Shown: positions 1 through 11,694, numbered from the stretch's first letter. The stretch is DNA of 64,000 nucleotides from Epiperipatus broadwayi (GCA_028023455.1 JAQFVV010000142.1:1076441-1140440); one strand, 5' to 3'. Notes: generated from the letters alone by a model not told the origin. Translations and numbers: made by a program.

Positions 1-50
1 ACCCAGAAAACAACAGTTGTTAGTATGGAAGCTACAAGTATTAAAATCAT

Positions 51-266
51 TTGAAAGCTGAATTACAATCAAAAATTAATAATGTTATTAATAAAAAGCA
101 TAAATGGAGTAAAAAAGAATGGAAGGAGAAATCTATTATAAGGCAAATTATGGAAAAGATAAATAATAGGTACTTAATAAGTGAAGATAAAATGTCAAAG
201 TTTGTTATTTTAAATGAAATAGACTATGATAGAAAAATAAAAGAAGATATTGTAAAGCTGGTATAG
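51..266 (+). pseudogene. possible PLE reverse transcriptase N-terminal fragment
   Basis: This is a 71-codon open stretch rich in Lys, Ile and Asn. Its C-terminal part has the pattern ISEDKMSKFVILNEIDY followed by a basic helix. That resembles the upstream reverse transcriptase block of Penelope-like elements; the intact PLEs at 36-41 kb have ISREDKAGRFVIMKGDDF in the same place. After it the frame closes and no finger or palm motif follows, so this would be a detached fragment. It lies about 0.7 kb before the family-A PLE palindrome in the same orientation as the right arm, but no sequence joins the two. The assignment rests on one short motif and could be chance. Confidence 0.4.
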
Positions 267-944
267 CAAAAGATAAATGAAAATCCAAAAAACAGAATTA
301 AAACAATGTGTTGTTTATTTAAATTTTGCATTAAATTGATTATTTTAATCATGAACAGAAATGATTTTTTGTTACTTACCTCTCATCAAAGAACATAACA
401 TTGTTCAGTCATATTCAAACAATTCCTAAATAAAATTATAATTGCCAAAAAGCCAGTGAAATTTTTTTGATTCAATATATCCATGAACAGTGCTATATGT
501 TTGCAACAGTTTTCTTAAAAGATTTGTATGCTTTAGTAATATACTCATTTTAAAAACTCAAAACTTTATCAGCTATTGAAATTTATCATAATTGCTACTA
601 GTTTCTAAAAGATTAACATTAATTTTCATACAAATATTCTTAATATATGATTTATTTTACTGCTACTATCTTTCCACAAACTGATTTATAAATGTTAATG
701 TTATTTTTTTAATTATTATATTTCACCTTTAAATATACTTTATTTTGTTCCTTTATATTAATTATTTTATCTATTCATAATGATCAGTTTGGGCAGTGCT
801 AAGTATTACAACAATAATTGTTTATCATTTTAAGAAAACCAATACTAGTGTTGCAAATGACTTTAAACCATGTTTATTCATTCCAGCTAATTTCTGCTTT
901 AGAAAGTATTCATGCCTTTCAAAATTATTTGGTAGAATATATTT
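267..944. other. AT-rich tract, no gene seen
   Basis: Stop codons are dense in all frames. I see no recognisable repeat end, RNA gene or splice-bounded exon here. Confidence 0.5.
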
Positions 945-966
945 TGTGCATATATATATATATATA

Positions 967-2570
967 AAATACATTTTTTTCACCTTTAAAACTTTAATAT
1001 CAAATACTGCGTTCGACTTCACACAAGCCATCCAGAGTTATAAAAAGGTAGAAGCGGTTGGAGGCCACAATCCTGGTTTGAATAAAACATTAAAATCCCC
1101 AATACAAAAATGTTAAATTTAAGAATGTTTTTAAAGAATCTTTCCAAATAGGAGGAAGTTTGCCTTCATCTCGCTTATTGATACAATCTGGCCTTTTAAG
1201 TATCTCATGGCTTCTCTGATTTTGCATTGGTAGAGATTATCACATCTGGATATGATCCTGGTACTAGAAAATCTATTTTATGACCTGAATCATAGTATGG
1301 AGTGAGAGTGCTGATGATGATGAGTGTTGTTTAACTGCATTAGCATGCTCATCTCTCCTAACACTGATGCGACGATTACTCATACCTATGTAAGAAGCTT
1401 TACAATTTTTACATGAGTTTGATAGACACCATGAGATTCAAGAGGGATTGAATCCTTAGGCTTGGTTATTATATTGCTGATCTTTTGATGACAGAAAATG
1501 CGTATCTATATTATAGCGTTTAATATCTCCGATACTGTCTGTAGTTCCTTTTCATATGGAACACAAATCCTAATAGCTGACTTATCTCTTTTTGTTTCCT
1601 ATTTTGTCTATTTTGGGCTTGAAATAAGGCTTTTTTATAAATTTGTAATTATAACTATTTGCTAATAAAACACTATTAATATGATTTATTTCTTCTTTCA
1701 GATGTGTATCATCTGAAAGGTTAATTGCTCTATTTAAAATAGTTTTGGCTACAGAAACTATCTGAGTTGGGTGATGATGAGAATGGAAAGTAAATATCTG
1801 TCTGTGTGTGTATCCTTTCTGTAAATAGAAAAAGATAAACTATTTGGTGTTCTGGTGACTAGAACATCAAGAAAAGGAGTTTTCCATCAGACTCTGTCTC
1901 CATTGTAAATTTAATATGAGGATGCATATTATTTAAATGTAAGAAAAAATCATCTAATGTATTTTTCCATGTTGCCATATGACAAAAGTGTCATCTATGT
2001 ATCTGAGCCAAATGAGAGGTTTTAAAGATGATGATTCTAAAGCACGAGTTTCTATATATTCCATGAATAAATCAGCTATTACTCCTGAGATAGGTGAGCC
2101 CATAGAGTACCAAAACTTGTCTGTAATGCTGTCCATTGTATACAAAATATGTATTTAAGAGACAATGTTTAATCAAAGCAATAATATGGTCTGGTAAATT
2201 GCACGTTGTGAGATTATATTTAAAGCTCATCAATTGGAATGTTTGTAAACAAAGACACGACATCAAACTGACCAGAATGTCACTAGCATTAATTTTTAAA
2301 CTTTTTAAAACAGAAATAAAATGAAGAGAGTTTTTAATATATGATTTAATAGATGGGATTGTAGGTTTCATGAAATCGATAAGTATCTAGCTAAAATATG
2401 AGTTGGAGAACCTATTGCACTTACTATTGGACGAAGAGGGTATCTGGTTTGTGAATTTTGGAAGTCCATAAAATTTTGGACAGACACAAGATTTTTCACG
2501 AGGATTATTTTATTTTTTATCTCTGTTTCAATAGGTGATTTATTAATAATACTTTTGTTGTTTTTTCCAA
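967..2570 (-). pseudogene. PLE family A, left arm (RT + GIY-YIG), broken
   Basis: The minus strand encodes the same protein blocks as the right arm, including MGSPISGVIADLFMEYIE and the catalytic-core block RYIDDTFVIW. The frame is broken between blocks, so the reverse transcriptase pieces appear as separate short open stretches (about 1954-2145 and 2072-2371). The GIY-YIG region lies toward 1100-1450 and the 3' tail reaches about 967. The copy lacks everything upstream of the RT middle, as does its partner. It is a dead, 5'-truncated copy. Confidence 0.85.
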
Positions 2571-2583
2571 ATATGTAGTAGTC

Positions 2584-4048
2584 TTTGGAAAAAAAACAAA
2601 AGTATTAATAAATCACCTATTGAAACAGAGAAAAAATAAAATAATCCCTCGTGAAAAATCTTGTGTCTGTCCAAAATTTTATGGACTTCCAAAATTCACA
2701 AACCAGATACCCCTCTTCGTCCAATAGTAAGTGCAATAGGTTCTCCAACTCATATTTTAGCTAGATACTTATCGGATTTCATGAAACCTACAATCCCATC
2801 TATTAAATCATATATTAAAAACTCTCTTCATTTTATTTCTGTTTTAAAAAGTTTAAAAATTAATGCTAGTGACATTCTGGTCAGTTTTGATGTCGTGTCT
2901 TTGTTTACAAACATTCCAATTGATGAAGCTTTAAATATAATCTCACAACGTTGCAATTTACAGACCATATTATTGCTTTGATTAAACATTGTCTCTTAAA
3001 TACATATTTTGTATACAATGGACAGCATTACAGACAAGTTTTTGGTACTCCTATGGGCTCACCTATCTCAGGAGTAATAGCTGATTTATTCATGGAATAT
3101 ATAGAAACTCGTGCTTTAGAATCATCATCTTTAAAACCTCTCATTTGGCTCAGATACATAGATGACACTTTTGTCATATGGCAACATGGAAAAAATACAT
3201 TAGATGATTTTTTCTTACATTTAAATAATATGCATCCTCATATTAAATTTACAATGGAGACAGAGTCTGATGAAAACTCCTTTTCTTGATGTTCTAGTCA
3301 CCAGAACACCAAATAGTTTATCTTTTTCTATTTACAGAAAGGATACACACACAGACAGATATTTACATTTCCATTCTCATCATCACCCAACTCAGATAGT
3401 TTCTGTAGCCAAAACTCTTTAAATAGAGCAATTAACCTTTCAGATGATACACATCTGAAAGAAGAAATAAATCATATTAATAGTGTTTTATTAGCAAATA
3501 GTTATAATTACAAATTTATAAAAAAGCCTTATTTCAAGCCAAAATAGACAAAATAGAAACAAAAAGATGATAAGTCAGCTATTAGGATTTGTGTTCCATA
3601 TGTAAAAGGAACTACAGACAGTATCGACTATATTAAAACGCTATAATATAGATACAGCATTTTCTGCTCATCAGAAGATCAGCAATATAATAACCAAGCC
3701 TAAGATTCAATCCCTCTTGAATCTCATGGTGTCTATCAAATCTCATGTAAAAATTGTAAAGCTTCTTACATAGGTATGAGTAATCGTCGCATCAGTGTTA
3801 GGAGAGATGAGCATGCTAATGCAGTTAAACAACACTCATCATCATCAGCACTCTCACTCCATACTATAGATTCAGGTCATAAAATAGATTTTTCTAGTAC
3901 CAGGATCATATCCAGATGTGATAATCTCTACCAATGCAAAATCAGAGAAGCCATTGAGATACTTAAAAGGCCAGATCGTATCAATAAGCGAGATGATACG
4001 TGCAAACTTCCTCCTATTTGGAAAGATTTCTTTAAAAAACATTCTTAA
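2584..4048 (+). pseudogene. PLE family A, right arm (RT + GIY-YIG), broken
   Basis: Reading across frame breaks gives, in order: KIHKPDTPLRPIVSAIGSPT (RT block 2), SFDVVSLFTNIP (motif A with its Asp), GTPMGSPISGVIADLFME (motif B), LRYIDDTFVIW (motif C, YIDD), and [11 protein letters not shown] (motif D). A C-terminal GIY-YIG nuclease follows: GVYQISCKNCKASYIG, then an Arg/His-rich helix, HTIDSGHKIDF, and KIREAIEI with the expected catalytic Glu. Blocks at 2661-2981, 2951-3289 and 3776-4048 lie in different frames or are split by stops near 3290, 3420, 3550 and 3660. The N-terminal third is absent. The motif spelling is close to canonical Penelope/Poseidon-type elements and clearly different from family B at 36-41 kb. 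Confidence 0.9.
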
Positions 4049-4142
4049 ATTTAACATTTTTGCTATTGGTGGGATTTTTAATGTTTTATTCAAACCAGTG
4101 ATTGTAGCGCCTCTACAACCGTCTTTCTACCTTTTTATAACT

Positions 4143-4176
4143 CTGTGGATGGCTTGTGTGACCAAGTCGAAACGTC
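4143..4176 (+). ncRNA. degenerate hammerhead-like motif in PLE-A tail
   Basis: CTGTGGA is followed by a hairpin of GGCTTG and CAAGTC (six pairs, one G-U) around TGTGAC, then CGAAACGTC. This is the layout of a type I hammerhead core (CUGANGA, stem II, GAAA, closed short stem III, GUC). Position 6 of the core deviates, so the copy looks inactive. Hammerheads in PLE terminal repeats are established knowledge; this assignment is by pattern. The left arm holds a more damaged version near 1017-1045 on the minus strand. Confidence 0.5.
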
Positions 4177-4264
4177 AGTATATTGATATTAAAAGTTTTT
4201 AACACGGATGAACCCGCAAAATATGTATTTTATATATTTAACCCGTGCAAATCTTCGTTTTAAC

Positions 4265-4282
4265 ATATATATATATATATAT
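4265..4282. repeat. (TA)n microsatellite at PLE-A edge
   Basis: A short TA run lies directly outside the right tail of the family-A palindrome. A matching run at about 950-967 lies outside the left tail. Confidence 0.85.
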
Positions 4283-4479
4283 GAGAGATGTGACCTGGTT
4301 TAATTCATGAGTGCTGGTTCAGCATTAAATGCATCATGGAAGTTATTTGATTTTTATTGTATCTTTATTCATATGTTTTCAAATAATGTATGGTAGTGTG
4401 GAGGTTGTTTAATACAATTTATAAGAGATTACACATGGGAAAAAGAAATGCCAATAAGTTTATGTATTTGAGTTTAATT

Positions 4480-4845
4480 ATAAATATGCGATTTTTTTGC
4501 ATGCGTTAGTGAAGCTATAATTATACTTAAAATATTATGTAATAGGTCTGCTTAGCACTTTCGAGATTTAATGTTTGAATCTCATGCTTATAGCTTTGTG
4601 AATGAGTACTGTTGAGATTTATTGTGAGATTTAATGTTTGAATCTCATACTCATAGCTTTGTGAATGAATACTGTTGTGATTTATTGTACACATACAATA
4701 AATCTCAACAGTACTCATTCACAAAGCTATGAGCATGAGATTCGAACATTAAATCTGAAAGCGCTAAGCAGACCTATTACACATTATTTTAAGTATAATT
4801 ATAACTTCACTAATGCATGCAAAAAAAGTCACATATTTATAATTA
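4480..4845. repeat. fold-back element with PLE-like tails
   Basis: The left arm (about 4485-4690) and right arm (about 4694-4840) are inverted copies of one another. The left arm also holds an extra direct copy of an inner unit of about 80 bases. Both arms carry, in outward orientation, a hairpin GAGAT...ATCTC followed by GAAAGTGCTAAGC or a close variant. The same tail wording occurs at 11558-11580. I read this as another head-to-head pair of truncated retroelement tails rather than a DNA-transposon MITE. The open frames over it are by-products of the repeat. Confidence 0.6.
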
Positions 4846-5095
4846 TAATTTTTACTAGTGAAGAGAAAAATAATGTAGTTGAGTTTATTTAATTAAAAAA
4901 TCACATATGTTAATCTTTAATACATTTAAGGTTTATATCTGAACTAGGATTAATCTCTAGTTTAATAAAGGATTAGTGATAATCATTACTGTATTTATCT
5001 GGAGTTGACTATATCAAAGTTGCACATGGAATAAGTTTGACACTTGTAAATCAAAATGTTGTAATTTACTACTAATAAATAATTGAATAGAAAGT

Positions 5096-5422
5096 AACTG
5101 AAGCTTCCAATGAGTTATATAATGGCAACAAACTATTCAAAATACAGATGATACCATCTATCTCTTAGGATTCCCTTTTTCTATATGCTTAGTTTATAAG
5201 GGAATTTTAGAGGTTGTTTTAAGTAAATCTCAGCTTTGATTCTCTGAATATTTAAATATTCCTTCTTATCAATTATTCTATAAATACATGTAATCATTAG
5301 ATTGAATTTACTCTCTTATTTAAAATGATGTAAAGAAACTAAGTATATAAGATGCAGTGGTAACATCTGTATTTTGGATAATTTATTTGCATTATATAAT
5401 GCATTGGAAGCTTCAATTATTT
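5096..5422. repeat. fold-back repeat, unidentified
   Basis: Arms of about 65 bases at 5096-5160 and 5350-5418 are inverted copies at roughly 80% identity. The outer ends read GAAGCTTCCAATG and its complement. The inside is unrelated AT-rich sequence with short further matches. No transposase or target duplication was recognised. It could be a MITE or another retroelement pair. Confidence 0.5.
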
Positions 5423-6624
5423 CCTGTTTGGTTACATATAATCTGAGTTATTTATTATTAATTGATAAATAAAGTATATAAGAGACCTGGTCTAAATGAT
5501 TAGTGTGAGGTTAGCACAAAATTTGTCTTCTACTGTATTTTAGTCATATATTTTCTAAAAGAATGTGTGGAGATGTGAAGGTTTAATGCAATTTTTAATA
5601 TTATTAGCCTGTACTAATTCTTACAGAAATTCAAAAAAGAAGAAATAAGTCAGGTTTTTAAGAACAAAATAAGACACAACCTTCTTTATAAAAAATTATA
5701 ACCTTCTATCTGCTTAATTAAGCTTTATTTGGCTGCAAGAATAAGTTTATTAATATCAAATAATCTCAACTCTTAACAATTCTTTATCTGCAGCCACAAT
5801 TCCACTTCAAATATGAAACCTATAAAGTTAGTAAATTCTTATTTTAAAAAAATGTAATAATTATTTTTATTTACACCCCTAATCTTATTCATTACCCTGA
5901 CAAATATATATAATATAATAACTATTGTTACAGATTAAATTTTTTGACTATTCTGGATAAAATTTCTATATTAATTTTATATTTCAAGAGCTTACTATTA
6001 TTTGTGTAATTTGGTGCAAGTTTATAACTGAAGTTTATCTGTCTTCTCTACATTTCTCATATTCAACACAAGGGTTTTGAATACTTTGTATATTTATATT
6101 ATTTTTAGTTTTTATTTAAAGATCAGAATTCCAACTGATATACAACAAAAACTTTTATCAGGGTTGGCAAACATAAAACTGATGTATCAAATATAAATTC
6201 TATGATGGCTGCATTTTGTATTATCTGAAAAGAATAATAAAGCCAAAATAAAATAAAATAAAATTGAGCATTCAGAAAAAAAGTTTTTACTGAAAATTAT
6301 ATAACCTGTCAATAAGTTCAAATTATATTCTGCTGCACACTTTCAGATGATACTGGGTAGATATTGTTTGTTGATTTTTCCAATTAATCTTAATGTATGA
6401 AGGATTTTTGATAATTTGCCAACTATGGATATAGATCACTAAGATCTATGATTGAATGATAAAGAAATAAGTTTTATATATTAAATTTAGCGCTTGATAT
6501 ATTTATAAAATTTAGCACATTCACGTTGCAGCAAAAATATAAATTTAACGGGAAGTTCAGAATGACAAAATCCTATACTAACCAAAATGACAAGACACTA
6601 ACGTCAATAAAAAACAAAAAGATA
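5423..6624. other. AT-rich tract, no gene seen
   Basis: No open frame of note, no repeat terminus and no RNA gene were recognised. Confidence 0.45.
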
Positions 6625-6671
6625 AAAAGATAGATAGATCAGTAGAGAGAAAGCTAGACAAACAGGTAAAC

Positions 6672-7134
6672 CAGGGGTCCCCAACCTTTTTGCACTTAAG
6701 AGCACATTCCATAATACCGGCCAGGCGGCGGGCACCATTTATTTTTTCAGCTAGGTGGCGGGCACCATTTATTTTTTATCTGGACATAATTGCTGAGATA
6801 TTCTTGACTTCGTTTACGGAGAAGCCACATCACATCACATCACATGTAAATTTATAGTTGGATATTGTTAATAATACACATAATGTAAAGAAAAATATTT
6901 ATTTCAAAAATTAAATTTTAACATATAATTGACGTTTATATTTTTACGCTGTAAAAGTATAGTATGCCCTACAATTTGATTACAATATAATACAGTAATT
7001 CATAAAAAAAATTCAAAAATTAAATTTATTTGTACCAGATAAATAATTTTTAATCGTGTTCGGATAGCGGCGGGCACACATAAAATGGTCTGCGGGCGCC
7101 ATGCTGCCCGCGGGCATAGGGTTGGGGACCCCTG
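6672..7134. mobile_element. hAT-type MITE with 8-bp TSD
   Basis: The 463-base element begins CAGGGGTCCCCAACC and ends with the exact inverse, giving 15-bp perfect terminal inverted repeats. It is flanked by the exact 8-bp direct repeat AGGTAAAC (6664-6671 and 7135-7142), the target duplication size of hAT transposons. Subterminal parts are strikingly GC-rich for this window (GGCGGGCACC near the left end, CCCGCGGGCA near the right). A 29-base unit ending in CCATTTATTTTTT is duplicated near the left end and CACAT is repeated at about 6826-6845. The middle is AT-rich and non-coding, so it depends on a transposase elsewhere. It sits inside a decayed GATA-type microsatellite (about 6625-6663 and 7143-7230). 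Perfect ends suggest relative youth. Confidence 0.93.
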
Positions 7135-7689
7135 AGGTAAACGAATAGTTGGAAGATAGATAATAAATAGATAGGTAGATAGCCAGACAAATAGAGAGAT
7201 AGAAAGATAAATAGATAAATAAAGAAATTGAAGGATAAATTAATCGCTATGTATTTTTTTATAATTCATAATAATGATATTAATTATTATTACAGAAATT
7301 TTATATTGAAGTTATTTTACTAATTAATTAGATCTATTATTAACTTTATGGGATTTTTTTTCTTAATCGAAGATTTAATTAATTAATGGTATTGTTTTAA
7401 TGACTCTTTACTTTGTTGAATTATTTCATAAAGTCATTATGATAAATTTATTTTGTTATACAAGAAGCTTGATAATATAATAATTGTTTAGTAAAGTTAT
7501 ATATATATGCTTGTTTTAAAATAAACTATTGATGTGTAGAATATAAATATGAATTCTTATATATAGTGTACAATGAAATTACACTTCAAACAATTCAGAG
7601 ATGCCTTACCAGTGTAACTAAAATGAAAACTGATGTGATGATTAGATTTAAAGTTAATCAAGATATTAGCAAATAAAGTAGTAAGTCAT

Positions 7690-7995
7690 AGTAGTGCTAT
7701 CCAGTCCAAGCCATAGTAATCAATGGATTCTAGAAGATGTGTGCATCAAAATTCTTCTCTAGTGTCTACTTATCCAATATTCACAGACTAGTTTCTAGCT
7801 TGTGACCTTCATCAATGAGTTCTCTTGGATCAGTGAGTATGAGATAGAATAAGGAGACATGAGAAAGGGATTTTGATGCACAAATTTTCTTGCACCATTG
7901 ATTAATATGGTTTGCATTGGGTAGTATTACATTATGGAAAGACTGTTTTAACAGCTTATATAAGCATAAGAAATAGTTATCATGTGATTTTTAGT
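7690..7995. mobile_element. head-to-head repeat, same family as 23.6-24.3 kb
   Basis: The first half (7690 to about 7825) is the minus-strand version, and the second half (about 7860-7995) the plus-strand version, of the repeat at 24.06-24.31 kb. Shared wording includes TCAATGGAT, TTTTGATGCAC, ACTAGTTTCT and AAGCATAAGAAATAGT. The two halves meet near 7850. This is again an inverted pair of truncated copies with 3' tails outside. It is older than the 24-kb copy, with more substitutions. Confidence 0.65.
7782..7822 (-). ncRNA. hammerhead-like core, decayed copy
   Basis: On the minus strand CATTGATGAAG is followed by GTCACAAGCTA and GAAACTAGTC. This is the same order as at 24096-24137. The stem II pairing is weak here and the core starts with U instead of C, so activity is unlikely. 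Its value is as a second copy for comparison. Confidence 0.45.
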
Positions 7996-9822
7996 GTTAT
8001 TAACAAATATTTATAAAAAATTATTAGTCAAAATAAAAATCATGTGACTTGAATATTTTTTTTATATTAATCATTATCACTATCGTTTTTTCATCATTAT
8101 CAATCCATTGGTATATATTTTTTTGTTAACATTAAATCATACAACTTTTTATGCTGTTGATTTATCTTACATATTGCTTATTTCTAGGTATTTTACCATC
8201 ACTTGGGACCCAGCTTAAGATTTTAACTATCTATCAATTATTGAATCAGCTAGAAAAATGTCCAGATGCCATTATTTTAATCTATCAATACTTTCAATGA
8301 TATCAATGATAGGCATCTGCTTTCTAATTAAAGTATTTCTCAGTGATCCCTTCTACATCTGTCTATAATAGTCTAAAGTGTGTAAATTGTTCTTCTGTTA
8401 ATTATTCAAGTCTAACTAACCTAAATAAAAACCGATACAATACATGTATTAAAAGCATGTTTTTTCAAACATATGCATATTTTCTTTTATTATTCTATTA
8501 CTTCTATCAGAAATTACTCAATCCAAATTTAAATCTATGATTAATTTCATTTTATTATATTTTTGTATTAATAATTTGGCCATGTTATTTGTAACATTTC
8601 CTGAAACTTTCAAGAATTATTTTCAAAAACAATCACATCATTTTCAAAATATAGATGACTTAAATATCTCCATACATTTCAATTTCCTTCTTTGAACCAT
8701 AAAATACTTTTTTAGAAAATTGTTGTAAAAAGTTTTGGATATAAGAAATAACTTATTAATATTAATCGTCATTAATATTATCATGAAATATAACCATTTC
8801 TGCTTCATTTTAGTAAATATTCCTTAGAATATTTCAATATGCTGGGCTATATCTTGATGATTCAAAACTTAGATCAATGTGGCAGAAAGAATAATGCCAA
8901 TCCATATTTATTGATTCTTTCTATAGATTATCTCATTACTGGAGTGTGATCCATTCTGATACAATCATTTTTATTTCCAGTTTGTTCTTTTGGTTGATAG
9001 AAATTCAAAGTTTTTTATAGCAGAGTTATAATTATTTTTGAAAATGTTTTGCATAGAATTAATAGAAGATTGAGAATTCTGTAATTTCTAGTAACTTGTT
9101 TATCATTTCTTAAATTTTAAAATTACTTCTGGACTTGGTCTTATCATGGGGTGTACCTTTTTTATTTAAACATTTGGTATATAATTTGCTCATATTCTTT
9201 TATTACTTCACATTTCTTTTAACATATCAAAATAACTTCATCCTTTTTTTGGAGCTTTTTTTTCATAGATTTAATTGAAATCTAATTTTTTTAATTCAGT
9301 AACTGTAATAATACTTTGTTTTTTTATTCTTCATTATTATATAATACTTTGTAAAACTCTATCACACATTTAATAATATTAGCTCTCATTTAGTAATAGT
9401 TTAAAGTTTTTTTTATTGCTGGAACAAACTTTTTCCAATACCAAAAAGTTATTTTATACTTTTAAAACTTCTATTCTTTTCAGTAGACTTCCTTGCTAAT
9501 TCAAAGTTTATTTTCTTATACCATTCTTACCTCTTTTTCGACCAACTACAGAATTCCAGATGTTTAATTTTTTTTAATGAATTGTTTTTAAATATTTTCA
9601 TATTTCTTGTTTTCTTCCTACATTATTTTGTCTCAATAGAAATATACTGGTAAATAGCTACTTTTTGTTTGTATTAGCTATCTTTGTTGAAGTTCCTAAT
9701 ACAATGTCAGTTATTTTCTTACAGACCTCAGTTAGATTTGAATATCTGTCAATATATTTAAAGTGTTAGCAAGTTCTAATTTAAATTCATGACATGTTCC
9801 TGAAAATTACCTTTTTTAATAG
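7996..9822. other. AT-rich tract, no gene seen
   Basis: Pyrimidine-rich, stop-dense sequence. No family-level similarity was recognised and no credible open frame is present. Confidence 0.45.
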
Positions 9823-10390
9823 TTTTTGTGGATTGTGTTCTGATCCATCATGTCAGCCATGGGATGGCATTATTTCTAGCTTAATTTTTAGAAATATGCC
9901 ATTTCAATGGTTGCACCCAAGCCTTTAAGCCTTTTTTCTACAATAAATCCTAGAAAGACTGTTAAACTCAGAGTTAAGTCTTCTTTTTATGCTAAAATGT
10001 AGAAAGAGTGTTAACTCGGAACCTTGAAAGAGTGTTAACTTGGCTTAGCAGCTAATGCTGTGGCTTTTTCCTATGCTAAAAGCAGAGGAAAATGCCATAG
10101 TTGTTTGTGTTACACACTATATTGTAATGCTGTGTTATGTATTTTATGTAACAATATTGTATGAGTGTGTACTAAGTTCATTGTGTCAAAATTATTTAAA
10201 TTTTTATTGGGGCCTTTTTTAATATGAATTGATGTACTGTTTGTTACCTTTTAACAATTTTAACAGTGTCATGATTGTTCCTCATAAAGATGTAAGCCTC
10301 CTAAATTCTCTATTAGGGTAGAGTAGCACAATTTTTTGATGATCATGCTTTAAGTCACATTTTAGCGAGTAATTTTCTGAGACCAAGAAT

Positions 10391-10640
10391 ATGGCAAATT
10401 CGAACACAGAAAACTTGAAAATATGGGAATTGCCAGACACAGAATCTGGTGCTGTAACATTTCTATGGCAGAAAAACATCCTGCTGAAAGAAAAGATATG
10501 ATTGTGTGGTAAATATATGCGACTTGAGGTCCATAAACATCTTTTGACTTTCATTTGTAAGTCTCATTGTTGCCGATGGAAATATTCACTTCGTAAAGGG
10601 CAGCTTGTTTGAGGAATTCCAAATGGCCTTCGTCAAATAT
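10391..10640 (+). pseudogene. Merlin/ISXO2-type transposase N-terminus, broken
   Basis: From the ATG at 10391 the frame reads KIWELPDTESGAVTFLWQKN, then a stop at the TGA near 10499. It resumes as a Cys/His/Arg-rich block with KSHCCRWKYSLRKGQL, and after a shift FEEFQMAFVKYK. This follows the N-terminal zinc-ribbon layout of ISXO2-like (IS1595/Merlin) transposases: a short helical lead, a zinc-binding part, then a basic R-K-G-(T/Q) segment followed by F-E. The DDE catalytic domain is absent; minisatellite begins at once. The minus-strand open frame over the same bases is a shadow. The family call is from pattern memory and needs a profile search. Confidence 0.6.
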
Positions 10641-11302
10641 AAAATAAAAGTAACTTAAATTTTTATTTAAACCTACATCCCTTCTCCCAATAATTGTTGT
10701 CAATCAAATGTAAAATAAAAGTAACTAAAATTTTTATTTAAAAAAAAAAACCCTTCTCCCAATAATTGTTGTCGGCAATCAAATGTAAAATAAAAGTAAC
10801 GTAAATTATTATTTAATCATACACAAAATCACCCCTAGCACTAACTGTTGTAAATCAAATGTAAACCAATAAAAGTAAGGTAAATTATTATTTAAACATA
10901 ACCCAAATTACTATTTCAACATACACCAAAAAAGACCTTCTTGTCAATAAAAATTAAAGAAACAACTATTATTGTCCCATTGTCAAAAATATTATTTGGG
11001 AAAAATAATTATAAATGAAAGAAAGTAAAATTGGTTGTCAATCAAAAAATAAAAGTAACTTAAATTTTTATTTAAACATACACAAACACCCCCTTCTCCC
11101 AATTATTGTTGTCGGCAATCAAATGTAAAATAAAAGTAATGCAAATTATTATTTAATCATACACAAAAACATCCCTTCCACTAATTGTTGTCAATCAAAT
11201 GAAAACCAATAAAAGTAAGGTAAATTATTTTTTAAACATAACCCAAATTATTATTTGAACATACACCAAAAAAGACCCTTTTGTCAATAAAAATTAAAGA
11301 AA
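10629..11302 (+). repeat. higher-order minisatellite (continues 11695-11830)
   Basis: Units of about 70-97 bases share GTCAATCAAATG and AAATAAAAGTAA, with a TTATTTAA segment and often a CCTTCTCCCAAT segment. Four diverged unit types follow in fixed order, starting near 10699; the same order restarts near 11036. This gives a higher-order period of about 340 bases, present nearly twice. The last unit type resumes after the insertion, at 11695-11830. No coding potential is seen. Confidence 0.75.
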
Positions 11303-11694
11303 TGAGTAAACAGTTTAAACTTTGTGGCTAATTGATCTAAAGTGCAAAATATAAAATGCGCTAACATGCACAAGACTGAAGATCAAATAAAGAAATGTAT
11401 ATATATATTTTATTTTAATACATATATTTAATTAAGTGGCTAAGCACTTGCTACAAAATATCCAGGAACTCTAATATGTAACTATCACATTTAAATAAAT
11501 TTACATCCCTCCTAATCAATTTCTTATCTATTTACAAAATGGCTATGAATATGAGGGCTCTGATGCTTGAAAGTGCTTAGCCATTTAATTAAATATATGT
11601 ATTAAAATAATATATATATATATATATACATTTCTTTATTTTGTCTTCAGCTTTGTGTGCTTGTGTGTGTTAGCGCATTTTATATTTTGCATTT
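11303..11694. mobile_element. fold-back insertion with 15-bp TSD
   Basis: The 392-base insertion is bounded by an exact 15-base direct repeat TAAAAATTAAAGAAA (11288-11302 and 11695-11709). It interrupts the minisatellite. It consists of two inverted arms of about 110 bases, each with a TA run, GTGCTTAGCCA and, toward the outer edge, GCGCATTTTATATTTTGC. The centre holds CTCTGATGCTTGAAAGTGC, related to the tail at 4.5-4.8 kb. A long duplication plus inverted tails fits target-primed retrotransposition of a truncated PLE-like pair better than a MITE. Confidence 0.7.

Larger units (their letters stand above)
967..4262. mobile_element. PLE family A: 3.3-kb head-to-head palindrome
   Basis: Two 5'-truncated copies of the same Penelope-like element are fused head to head. 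The left arm (about 967-2570) reads on the minus strand and the right arm (about 2584-4262) on the plus strand. The axis is near 2577, with a spacer of about 13 bases between the matching CCAAA and TTTGG edges. Both arms carry the same reverse transcriptase C-terminal part, GIY-YIG part and 3' tail, with scattered substitutions and small indels. The outer ends abut TA microsatellites at about 950-967 and 4265-4282. The arms are similar enough that the RNA or single strand could form a long hairpin. Confidence 0.9.

Noticed and set aside
1303-1325. CTGATGATGATGAG on the plus strand, hammerhead-core-like
   Set aside because: It is the complement of the Ser-rich stretch coded by the PLE-A nuclease region, and no stem II or GAAA follows.
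4527-4892. Open frames with repeated HSQSYEHEI wording
   Set aside because: By-products of the fold-back repeat; both strands give similar wording because the element is palindromic.
10282-10554. 90-codon minus-strand open frame
   Set aside because: It overlaps the plus-strand Merlin N-terminal remnant, which has recognisable motifs; the minus-strand product has none.
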